Of a stretch of DNA of 51,351 nt, positions 44,677 to 51,351 are shown in pieces. The DNA lies in contig JAKTNI010000001.1 of NCBI GenBank assembly GCA_029593505.1, positions 543,554 through 594,904 on the forward strand. The letters run 5' to 3'. A program made the translations under genes and the position numbers. The notes below the pieces were generated by a model. The model was not told where the DNA came from and ran no database searches. It saw only the letters and a list, made by a program, of their open reading frames with translations. Origin of the DNA: Streptococcus suis (GTDB taxonomy: Bacteria > Bacillota > Bacilli > Lactobacillales > Streptococcaceae). Numbering within the stretch: position 1 is the first letter of the stretch; every line of letters begins with the position of its first letter.

Positions 44677-44728
44677 TTGAATATTCTCCTTTAAATTTTT
44701 TACTGAACAACATTTTCAATATTCTCAT
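44677..44728 (-). pseudogene. 5' fragment of an unknown gene downstream of the copper oxidase
   Basis: The minus strand shows a strong SD (GAGGAGAGGATAAGG) and ATG at 44728 followed by MRILKMLFSKKFKGEYSRKN, then the IS fragment. It would be the next gene of the oxidase operon, 84 bases after the oxidase stop. Its function is unknown. Confidence 0.35.
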
Positions 44729-44812
44729 ATCCTTATCCTCTCCTCGTAATTTCTATATTAGAATCTTACACTTAAATTGTGGGAGCATTATGAAGATATA
44801 AAATATTATTTA

Positions 44813-46148
44813 TTATTCTACTTTAATTTGTCCCATCATACCTGCTTCTTCATGTTCAAGAATGTGACAGTGGTACATATAAGTACCCTTCTTATTAAAC
44901 TTAACTATAAGTCTTACTTTTTCGTTAGGCTCAATATATACAGAATCTTTCCATCCGCTCTCCTCTGGAGAAGGCGCATTACCGTTTCTTGATAGAATTT
45001 GAACCTGTGTGCCATGAATATGGAATGGGTGCCCCATTTCATGCATCATAGATCCTGGGTTTGTAATTTCCCAAATCTCTGTATCTCCAAGCTTCACTGT
45101 TTCATCAATTCTATTCATATCAAACTTTTTACCGTTTATTGATACCATTTGACCCATACCTTGAAGCTCAAAGCTTCTTATCTTAGTAGCCTGTGCTTCT
45201 GACATTCTTTCTATATTCGTTAAAGTGCTAGGTACTTCAGTATCATCTTTCCCATCGCCTTTAACATTAAAGGTCATAATGGCTTCCTTATTACTCATAA
45301 GTGATAGCTGCGTTCCCTTTTCATACTTTGAAAAGTCCACTATTATCTCTGCTCTTTCCCCAGGTGATAACATAATATTTCTCTGGCTAACCGGTTTTTC
45401 TAAAAATCCACCATCAGATGCTATTTGATAGAATCCATCTCTATTATCTAACTTCAAATTAAAGTTACTTGCATTAGCACCATTAACTATTCTAAATCTC
45501 ATCTTGACTCTATTAACCTCTAAATTAGGTTTAATAGCTCCGTTAACTATGATAGTATCCCCTGTTGCTCCATCCATCATATTTGTATTATAAATAAAAC
45601 TGCCGTCCTTGCCAATGCTTCTATCTTGAATTACTAAAGGTATATCATTTACTCCATATTCCTTAGGAATATTTAAGCTTTTTGATACTTCATCATCCAC
45701 ATAGAATAGTCCTGCTAAACCTTTATAAACTTGGGTAGCAGTATTTCCTCCAAAGTGCGGATGATACCACAATGTTGCAGCCTGTTGATTTACTGTAAAA
45801 CTAGGCTCCCAAGTTGTTCCTGGTTCAATTCCTTGATGAGGGCCCCCATCCTTTTCTCCTTCTACCTCTAGTCCATGCCAGTGAACTGTAGTTGCTTCTT
45901 TTAGCTTGTTATTTACGTGCACATTTACTTGCTCACCTTTACTTACTCTGATGACAGGGCCTAAGAAGCTTCCGTTGTAACCCATAGTTCGTGTCTTGGT
46001 ATTTGGTAAAAATGAAGTTTCTCCTTCTTGAGGTTCTAAAGTAAAATCCGCAATATTAGGATCTGGATTTTTATCCTCTAATAGTGGTGGTATAGGAAGT
46101 GTACTTTTTGTTATACTTGTTTGAATATCTATATTAACTGCACTTTGG
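44813..46148 (-). pseudogene. Multicopper oxidase, 5'-truncated
   Basis: All four copper motifs are present: TVHWHGLEVEGEKDGGP, ATLWYHPHFGG, GHPFHIHGTQV and the type 1/trinuclear motif YMYHCHILEHEEAGMMG. The frame is open beyond the ATG at 45985 up to about 46148, with PLLEDKNPDPNIADFTLEPQ and TRTMGYNGSFLGPVIRVSKG, which is normal N-terminal sequence of CotA/CueO-type oxidases, so the ATG is internal. The signal peptide and start are missing. Such enzymes oxidise Cu(I), Mn(II) or phenols outside the cell and aid copper resistance. Expression is doubtful without its promoter and secretion signal. Confidence 0.75.
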
Positions 46149-46242
46149 TTTATTTTAAAATGGCTATGTCACAACAAACAGTTGATAAATAGCCATTTTT
46201 ATAGGGGAGTATCAGAACTCCCCTACAAACTGTTATTTGCAG

Positions 46243-46737
46243 TTATCTATACTCATTTGGAATTTCGATATGAAATGTCTCACACAATAACTTCACATCA
46301 TGTGCATCATTTTCATCAAACTCGTATCCCAGATGGAACATTACTTGACTATATGGTTCAATACAGGAAACCTCTATTTCCTCAATTCTTCCTTTACCCG
46401 AAAAAGTTTCTACCGGAAAACAATCCCCATCATAAAGAATTTCACCTTCGTCCGTATATTCAAAACAATGCAAATCAATAATTCTGTTTTTCAAATCTTC
46501 CCATACAGTATGGTTCAATGTTGTATATTCCATCTTAATCTCATAAAAGCCATTAGCTTTCATTATTTCTATAAAGTTCTGATAATCGTTCTTTTCTACA
46601 AAAATGTCAATATCATTATGGGCTCTTGACTGATATCCAAGAAGAGCATCTACACCCCAGCCACCATCAAGAAAGACTTTAATCTCCGCATCTATTGCAA
46701 ATTGAAGAATCTGTTTTACATCTGTTATATTGACCAT
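46243..46737 (-). CDS. lnu(C): Lincosamide nucleotidyltransferase Lnu(C)
   Basis: The 164-residue protein, beginning MVNITDVKQILQFAIDAEIK, agrees in length and sequence with my memory of Lnu(C). It adenylylates lincomycin and clindamycin and so inactivates them. The nucleotidyltransferase motif is FLDGGWGVDALLG (Gly-Gly-Trp) with metal-binding NDIDIFV, and DLHCFEY follows. Start ATG at 46737 has GGAGATGATAAG upstream; the longer frame to 46806 overlaps the transposase gene and is not used. Confidence 0.93.
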   Translation of the reverse strand: MVNITDVKQILQFAIDAEIKVFLDGGWGVDALLGYQSRAHNDIDIFVEKNDYQNFIEIMKANGFYEIKMEYTTLNHTVWEDLKNRIIDLHCFEYTDEGEILYDGDCFPVETFSGKGRIEEIEVSCIEPYSQVMFHLGYEFDENDAHDVKLLCETFHIEIPNEYR

Positions 46738-46760
46738 CTTATCATCTCCACAAATTCTAA

Positions 46761-47804
46761 TTAGGCGACCAGAGGAACTGCTGGTCTGTTTGATAAATCT
46801 CTGCATTTAGCAGTTTTCAATGTTGCCAAAACAAAAGTTAAGAAGATGTTCCTTTTCTCCATGTCGCTTTCTTTGGCGTAATTTACAAGGTTATTCCACA
46901 CAAGATAGTTGTTCAGATACTTGGTAGAAACACCGTTAAAGCCACGCATAAACCTCTTTAGCTGGCTATGGTAGCTATTGATATGTTGGATATTATAAAT
47001 GCCTTTCTTGGCTTTGCCAGTCTTTAACTGCACAAGGTCAATGCCATTGGCATTTGTAAATCTCACATAGGAGTTCATCTTGTCCGTAACAAGAGTGGAA
47101 TTGGTCTTAATCCTACCATCATAAATATGATGTAAATCTCTTGTAGAAACTCTACCAGTATTCGTAATCTTGGAGATAGACAAGCCATTCCTATTAACCG
47201 CACAAGGAACACATACCTTTTCTTGGGACAAGCCTCTGATATGTGTAGAATGACCACGCTTATGAGCCTTGCGTGGCATAGCAAATGTCTTACTCTTGCT
47301 ATGATTGCCCTTGTACGAGATGGCGAAAAAAGTTTCGTCAGCCTCAATAATGCCGTCAAGGGTAACATCGTCTGCCATATTCTGAAGTGCATCCAAAATC
47401 TTGTGTCTCCAAAGGAATGCGGTGTTTCTGTGAATCCCACAAGCAACAGCAGTCTTACGAATGGATAAGCCATTCATCATACAATCAATGTACTGCTCCC
47501 ACACGGACAAGTCTTTTCTTGTACCAGACACAATGGAGTTCGTAGCAATCACGAAGGACTTGCCACAATCCTTACATACATATCGCTGTGTGCCATCTTT
47601 ACGATGACCATTGCGAACCACATGGATACAGCCACAAAGAGGGCATACACGACCATTTGCAAAGCGTTCCTTTGCTACGAAATCTTCAATATTCAAAGAC
47701 TTTACAAAGGCAGGACTTAAAAGCATTGTTTTAAGGCTTTCCTGCTCTGCGACAGTCAACTTACCGATAATATCTAATGCGTCTTTGATAGTAGGCATAT
47801 CCAA
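46761..47804 (-). CDS. IS1595-family transposase (ISSag10 type)
   Basis: The 347-residue transposase has an N-terminal zinc ribbon (CPLCGC and CKDCGKSF, about residues 55-85) and an ISXO2-like DDE domain with EADETFFAISYKGNHSK (about 144-160), and LVWNNLVNYAKE near the end. It appears intact, so the element could be mobile. SD GGAGGTAATTGG precedes the ATG. Confidence 0.92.
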   Translation of the reverse strand: MDMPTIKDALDIIGKLTVAEQESLKTMLLSPAFVKSLNIEDFVAKERFANGRVCPLCGCIHVVRNGHRKDGTQRYVCKDCGKSFVIATNSIVSGTRKDLSVWEQYIDCMMNGLSIRKTAVACGIHRNTAFLWRHKILDALQNMADDVTLDGIIEADETFFAISYKGNHSKSKTFAMPRKAHKRGHSTHIRGLSQEKVCVPCAVNRNGLSISKITNTGRVSTRDLHHIYDGRIKTNSTLVTDKMNSYVRFTNANGIDLVQLKTGKAKKGIYNIQHINSYHSQLKRFMRGFNGVSTKYLNNYLVWNNLVNYAKESDMEKRNIFLTFVLATLKTAKCRDLSNRPAVPLVA

Positions 47805-47872
47805 TTACCTCCTTCGGTGGTACTGTTTCTTACTATTATTATACGCTATTTCTCGTCATTTCTCGTCAAAAA

Positions 47873-48112
47873 TCAACCATTTGTTGTGACAGAGCCTTTA
47901 TTTTTAAGCCGTTTAGTCGGGTCTGGCGCTCCTAGAATATCAAACTTGATATACAACTTAATAAAAGTATCGTAGTCAGATATATCTAACTGGCTATCTG
48001 TTAGCGGTGCGCCTTTGCTGTTGCTGTATTCCCACGGGATTATGTCGCTAATAGTATCTAGCGCTTTTTCTAGCGACCCTCTTATTCTTTCACTCCATTC
48101 GCATTTCATCAT
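47873..48112 (-). CDS. Unrecognised small protein, 3' end altered by the MTnSag1-like insertion
   Basis: The frame begins MMKCEWSERIRGSLEKALDT and runs to the element boundary at 47896, ending in element sequence (KNKGSVTTNG). Before insertion it would have stopped a few codons later, so little may be lost. It contains mostly polar sequence, with no signal peptide or membrane helix. It lies 51 bases after the tet gene in the same direction and may be read from the same mRNA. Function unknown. Confidence 0.45.
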   Translation of the reverse strand: MMKCEWSERIRGSLEKALDTISDIIPWEYSNSKGAPLTDSQLDISDYDTFIKLYIKFDILGAPDPTKRLKNKGSVTTNG

Positions 48113-48163
48113 AATTAGTCTCTAATCCTTTCAAATCTCATTTTATATGACTTTTGCAAGCTG

Positions 48164-50083
48164 TTAAGTTAACTTGTGGAACATATGCCGAACCTTATCT
48201 ATACGGCTATTCGGGCGGCGGGGTTGGCAAATAAATTTACCAATAGCTGGCTGGTATCCTTTTAACTCTGTCAAGCAGACTCCCTGCCCATTTGTGAAAT
48301 TAGTTAAATCGTTCCTGTATTCTTGAATACATCTAGCAGGGATTTCTCCTTTCAGAATGACCTCGTCATTCTTTATCTGAGTACTTACAATATCTGCACA
48401 ATACCTTGGAGCATCATGATACGCCCGTGAGAGATATTCCTGCGGTGCATAAATTTCAAAGTGGAGATATGGCTCTAATAGTTCTGTCCCTGCTTTTTTT
48501 AAAGCCTGCTCCAATACGATAGGGGAAAGCAGCCGAAAGTCTGCGGGGGTACTTACAGGACTATAATACAATCCATATTCAAAACAGATTTTACAGTCTG
48601 TCACTTTCCATCCATACAGCCCCTGCTCGCAGCCATAAAGAACCCCCTCCATAACCGCATTTTGGAACGATTGATTTAAATATCCAAGTGAAACTCTGCT
48701 TTCATACTGCACTCCGCTTCCAATAGGGAGCGGCTCTATGGACAACCCGACAGAAGCCCAGAAAGGATTTGGCGGGACTTCTATGTGGATGGTATATTCT
48801 GCTTTTCTAAGCGGTCTTTCCAGATAAATAACCGAAGGCTCTTTCATAGCCACGCCCACATGATATTTTTCTTCTAATAGCGAACAAATAACTTCTAACT
48901 GTACTTTTCCCAAAAAAGATAACATAATCTCATGTGTAACAGTATCAATGTCAAAATGCAAAAGAGGGTCTGTATCAGCAATCTCTGCGAGGGCATTTAA
49001 CAGGGCTTCCCTTTGCTCCGGCTTTTGCGGCTCTACCGTTGTCCGAAGTAATGGCATGGGATTATCAATCCGTGTTTTATGAGGCAGGAGTTTTTCATTT
49101 CCTAGAATGTCGTTCAGTTTCAAAGTATCATCAGCTAAAATAACAATTTCTCCCGGATAAGCGGTGTCTGTCCGAACAATTTCCCCTTTGGATGGAATAC
49201 GCATCTCTGTGATTTTCAGCTTTTCTCTCCCGGCCAGGGCCACCGTATCCCGCAGGCGCAGCGTTCCGCTGTATAGCCGTAGATAGACACGCCGCTGGCC
49301 GCAATCTGTATACTCCACCTTGAAAACGCTGCCGCATAGGGCGGCGCTCCCCTGTTCCCCAATCGGTTGGAACAGCCCTGTCACCGCATCCATCAACGGT
49401 TGAATGCCAAGGCCCTTTTTGGCGCTGCCATAATAGACCGGGAACAGGGAGGCGTCTTGAACCCGCCGCTGTTCCTCCCGCACAAGTTTTTCCCGGCTGA
49501 TTGGTTCTCCTGCGATATACTTTTCCAATAATTTATCGTTATTTTCGATGACCGCATCCCATGCTTCTATGTCGGTATTTTCCTCCAGGACTATTTCCGG
49601 GGACAGCGACACCGTCTGCTTGATGATAATATCGGCGGAGAGCTTATCCCGAACAGACTGAACCACGCTCTGCAAATCAACGCCAGCCTGGTCGATCTTG
49701 TTGATAAAGATAACGGTGGGAATGTTCATTTTCCGCAGGGCATGGAACAGAATACGGGTCTGGGCCTGCACGCCATCTTTAGCGGAGATCACCAAGATGG
49801 CCCCATCTAAAACAGCCAAAGAGCGGTACACCTCCGCCAAAAAATCCATATGGCCTGGCGTATCTATAATGTTGACTTTTACATCCTCCCACTGAAAAGA
49901 TGTCACTGCTGTCTGGATAGTGATTCCCCTTTGACGCTCCAAATTCATTGTATCTGTCCTTGTTGTGCCTTCATCTACGCTCCCTAGTTCTGCAATTGCA
50001 CCACTGGTATACAATAAACTTTCCGTTAATGTTGTCTTTCCTGCGTCAACGTGAGCCAGAATGCCTAAGTTAATTATTTTCAT
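48164..50083 (-). CDS. tet(O/W/O): Mosaic tet(O/W)-type tetracycline ribosomal protection protein
   Basis: The 639-residue EF-G-like GTPase removes tetracycline from the ribosome. The P-loop is AHVDAGKTT and the G motifs DTPGH and NKID are intact. From memory of the parents, residues 1 to about 70 follow Tet(O) ([17 protein letters not shown] region), about 70-435 follow Tet(W) ([40 protein letters not shown]), and about 436-639 again follow Tet(O) ([32 protein letters not shown]). The middle part has visibly higher GC. A short tet(32) segment, as in tet(O/W/32/O), cannot be excluded by eye. A leader attenuator precedes it. Confidence 0.9.
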   Translation of the reverse strand: MKIINLGILAHVDAGKTTLTESLLYTSGAIAELGSVDEGTTRTDTMNLERQRGITIQTAVTSFQWEDVKVNIIDTPGHMDFLAEVYRSLAVLDGAILVISAKDGVQAQTRILFHALRKMNIPTVIFINKIDQAGVDLQSVVQSVRDKLSADIIIKQTVSLSPEIVLEENTDIEAWDAVIENNDKLLEKYIAGEPISREKLVREEQRRVQDASLFPVYYGSAKKGLGIQPLMDAVTGLFQPIGEQGSAALCGSVFKVEYTDCGQRRVYLRLYSGTLRLRDTVALAGREKLKITEMRIPSKGEIVRTDTAYPGEIVILADDTLKLNDILGNEKLLPHKTRIDNPMPLLRTTVEPQKPEQREALLNALAEIADTDPLLHFDIDTVTHEIMLSFLGKVQLEVICSLLEEKYHVGVAMKEPSVIYLERPLRKAEYTIHIEVPPNPFWASVGLSIEPLPIGSGVQYESRVSLGYLNQSFQNAVMEGVLYGCEQGLYGWKVTDCKICFEYGLYYSPVSTPADFRLLSPIVLEQALKKAGTELLEPYLHFEIYAPQEYLSRAYHDAPRYCADIVSTQIKNDEVILKGEIPARCIQEYRNDLTNFTNGQGVCLTELKGYQPAIGKFICQPRRPNSRIDKVRHMFHKLT

Positions 50084-50331
50084 GTGATTTTCCTCTTATC
50101 AACACCCAAAAAAGGGCATAAAAATACCCAGTGATAAATACTCCTATCACTGGGTAAATAACTCCAATAGCCCCAAAACACTTATATGTTTTCGGGCATA
50201 TAAAATTACATGATAAAAGTATTCTTAAACTGGGTACAAAAAACTAAGCCCCATATTAAAAGTGAAACGGGACTGCTACTTTTTGTTCCCACTATCAAAT
50301 TGACAGTTTATTTAAGAATACCTTGCCGCAT
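50084..50331 (-). promoter_or_regulatory. tet leader: short peptide and attenuator hairpins
   Basis: On the minus strand an AAGGAG SD leads to a seven-codon ORF MRQGILK (50308-50331). Then follow a hairpin GCCCCGAAAACA-type arm pair (about 50170-50199) and a terminator ACCCAGTGATA / TATCACTGGGT with T-run (50127-50155), 50 bases before the tet start. This is the arrangement of tet(M)/tet(O) leaders, in which slow translation under tetracycline favours read-through. Confidence 0.8.
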
Positions 50332-50363
50332 ATTTATTAACTCCTTGTATAATACTGAATCTA

Positions 50364-50416
50364 ATTATATTCCTTAACCCTTTATTTGTCAAGTCCTTAA
50401 CCCTTTATTTGTCAAG
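50364..50416 (-). promoter_or_regulatory. tet promoter with tandem 23-bp duplication
   Basis: On the minus strand TTGACA (50387-50392), 17 bases, TATAAT (50364-50369). A 23-bp unit containing TTGACAAATAAAGGGTTAAG is repeated exactly at 50371-50393 and 50394-50416, so a second -35 box lies 23 bases upstream of the first. Confidence 0.85.
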
Positions 50417-50440
50417 CTGACAAACTAAAGCAGAAAAAGC

Positions 50441-50461
50441 GGCAGGATTTCCCCCTGCCAC
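50441..50461 (-). terminator. Terminator after tnpV
   Basis: GGCAG pairs with CTGCC around ATTTCC-type loop, with extension GGGG, and on the minus strand is followed by GCTTTTTCT. It is 12 bases beyond the tnpV stop. Confidence 0.65.
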
Positions 50462-50472
50462 TAATCATCTGT

Positions 50473-50847
50473 TTATGCAAAAATAATTTCCTTTTCCACA
50501 ATCTCCCTCGCACAAGCCCTTATGTTATTGAGGCATCCTGTCCATTCTAAGGCGTTTTCTGCCTTTAGCTGTTCCGTTATGCCCTGTGCCTGTTTCATAC
50601 CCTCTATGAGCCTTTCAAAGCGTTCCTGTGCCTGTCTGTCAATGTCGGCAAGGTAAGCGTTAAGTCTGCCGCTTGTAAGAAGATTGGTGTATGTAACTTT
50701 GCAGTGATGCTTCAGATAATCCAAATGCCGCTGTCCCCAGATGCCTATCGGCTGTTCTTCTTCGGCGGGTACAGTTAAGCACGGTATTAAATAATCGCCT
50801 TGCCTTTCGTATTTGCCGCCCATTTCCTCAAAAATTGTCTTTGCCAT
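50473..50847 (-). CDS. tnpV: TnpV family transposon-encoded protein
   Basis: The 124-residue protein, beginning MAKTIFEEMGGKYERQGDYL and containing PIGIWGQRHLDYLKHHCKVTYTNLLTSG, is of the TnpV family found in clostridial mobilisable transposons. Function is unknown, but it marks element-derived DNA. GTGGAGG precedes the ATG. Higher GC and clostridial-type codons than the chromosome suggest origin in gut Firmicutes, like the tet(W) part. Confidence 0.75.
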   Translation of the reverse strand: MAKTIFEEMGGKYERQGDYLIPCLTVPAEEEQPIGIWGQRHLDYLKHHCKVTYTNLLTSGRLNAYLADIDRQAQERFERLIEGMKQAQGITEQLKAENALEWTGCLNNIRACAREIVEKEIIFA

Positions 50848-50898
50848 TGTCTGTTACCTCCACATTCTTTTTTATTTTGAATGTCCGCAAAATCCGTC

Positions 50899-51097
50899 CT
50901 ACATCCATTGGAGCTTATGACCGTTCTCATAATTTACGGAATTGACAATAAAGTGCGTGTGTATATGCCCCTTGTCTATATGCGTGGCTATCAGAACTTC
51001 ATGCCCTTTCCATGCCTTTGTATGCTCTGCCAGCTCGACAGCGTTCTTGTGAGCCTGCTCCGGGGTTATTTCCTCGTCCTCATGGTAGGATTGCACA
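50899..51097 (-). pseudogene. Internal fragment of a MobA/VirD2-type relaxase
   Basis: The frame QSYHEDEEITPEQAHKNAVE, then HTKAWKGHEVLIATHIDKGH and IHTHFIVNSVNYENGHKLQW, holds the HIDKGHIHTHFIVNS metal site of relaxases. The 5' part is cut by the IS1216 end at 51098 and the 3' part ends after KLQWM by a deletion joining it to the tnpV upstream region. It is a different relaxase from that at 40382. Confidence 0.8.
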
Positions 51098-51351
51098 GGT
51101 TCTGTTGCAAAGTTTTAAATAAAGAATAAAATCCCTTACGGTATCTATGATTTAAGCTGGGATTCCCAATAATACCTTGATTTCAGTACAGACCGAAAAC
51201 CCGAAGAGAGTGCCTTCTTTTCGGGTTTTCTTATATAATCCTCGAATGGCTTCCATGCCTTTAATCGTGGTAGAGGCAGTGCGTAAACTTCGATAGAATT
51301 TATTGCGTCTCTTTACTGGACGATGGTCTTGTTCAATCAAATTATTCAGGT
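51098..51351 (-). mobile_element. IS1216 (IS6 family), one end, cut by the window edge
   Basis: The terminal inverted repeat GGTTCTGTTGCAAAGTTTT begins at 51098. The minus-strand frame from the window edge to 51152 gives the C-terminus of the transposase: LIEQDHRPVKRRNKFYRSLR and the end FGFSVCTEIKVLLGIPA. The catalytic DDE Glu region lies just before. IS1216 copies often bracket resistance genes in streptococci and enterococci. Confidence 0.92.

Larger units (their letters stand above)
46157..47896 (-). mobile_element. MTnSag1-like element: lnu(C) plus IS1595-family transposase
   Basis: The about 1.74-kb unit carries lnu(C) and one transposase, as in MTnSag1 of S. agalactiae. Ends are similar inverted repeats: GGCTATGTCACAACAAA from 46162 and, reversed, GGCTCTGTCACAACAAA ending at 47896. 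The 8-mer TTTATTTT occurs at 46149-46156 and 47897-47904 and may be the target duplication; if so, the left end includes five extra bases before the repeat. Confidence 0.85.

Noticed and set aside
47075..47473. A 132-codon minus-strand frame within the IS1595 transposase
   Set aside because: It overlaps the transposase in another frame; the transposase has the recognisable zinc ribbon and DDE residues.

Overview
The window is a low-GC Firmicutes sequence, almost certainly a Streptococcus. Evidence is the xerS/difSL pair, the dltXABCD operon, the ylxM-ffh and GntR-guaA neighbourhood, an LPKTG wall anchor and several streptococcal mobile elements. The combination of a mosaic tet(O/W) gene, lnu(C) on an MTnSag1-like element and a Tn5252/ICESa2603-type mobile module makes S. 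suis or a close relative (for example S. agalactiae) the best guess. Species cannot be proven by eye.

Positions 1-38100 read as chromosome, including accessory islands. In order: the tail of an LPXTG adhesin; a peptide-antibiotic detoxification module (NisI/SpaI-like lipoprotein, BceAB-type ABC transporter, BceRS-type two-component system); a hexose-phosphate mutase with a cre-overlapping promoter; dltXABCD for D-alanylation of teichoic acid; xerS with its difSL site, which places the window at the replication terminus; a DNA/RNA non-specific nuclease; an operon of TrmB-type regulator (split by a nonsense codon), TSUP permease and ornithine cyclodeaminase-family enzyme; a four-domain persulfide-handling flavoprotein whose promoter spacer holds a CsoR/CstR-like operator; a D-lactate dehydrogenase/PfoR pair with a divergent LysR regulator; ylxM-ffh; a GntR regulator and guaA.

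Between guaA and the mobile element (27.8-37.9 kb) lies a co-oriented cluster that looks like a second, non-canonical Dlt system. It has an adenylation enzyme, a carrier protein, an MBOAT acyltransferase and a membrane-anchored SGNH protein, plus a PLP fold-III decarboxylase-like enzyme. A P-type ATPase ends the gene run, and a VanRS-like two-component system lies upstream. The MBOAT ends in a tail (PIYANF) resembling the C-terminus of DltX (FIYNEF in the dltX of this same window), so a DltX-like acyl-relay tail appears fused to the acyltransferase. The inferred role is attachment of an amino-acid-derived group, perhaps a decarboxylated one, to a cell-surface polymer. This is the most interesting candidate system in the window.

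From about 38.2 kb on the sequence is mobile. A 15-bp site matching the rplL core att of ICESa2603-family elements with one mismatch sits beside a tyrosine integrase, followed by a DUF3173 protein, an XRE regulator, a relaxase, two MobC-like accessory proteins and an oriT-like region. From 43.2 kb on there is a patchwork: a broken DUF4365-like gene, IS3-family fragments, a metal-ATPase tail, a 5'-truncated multicopper oxidase, an MTnSag1-like element (lnu(C) plus IS1595-family transposase), a mosaic tet(O/W) ribosomal protection gene with its attenuator leader, a TnpV gene, a relaxase fragment and one end of IS1216 at the window edge. No rRNA, tRNA or CRISPR array was seen.
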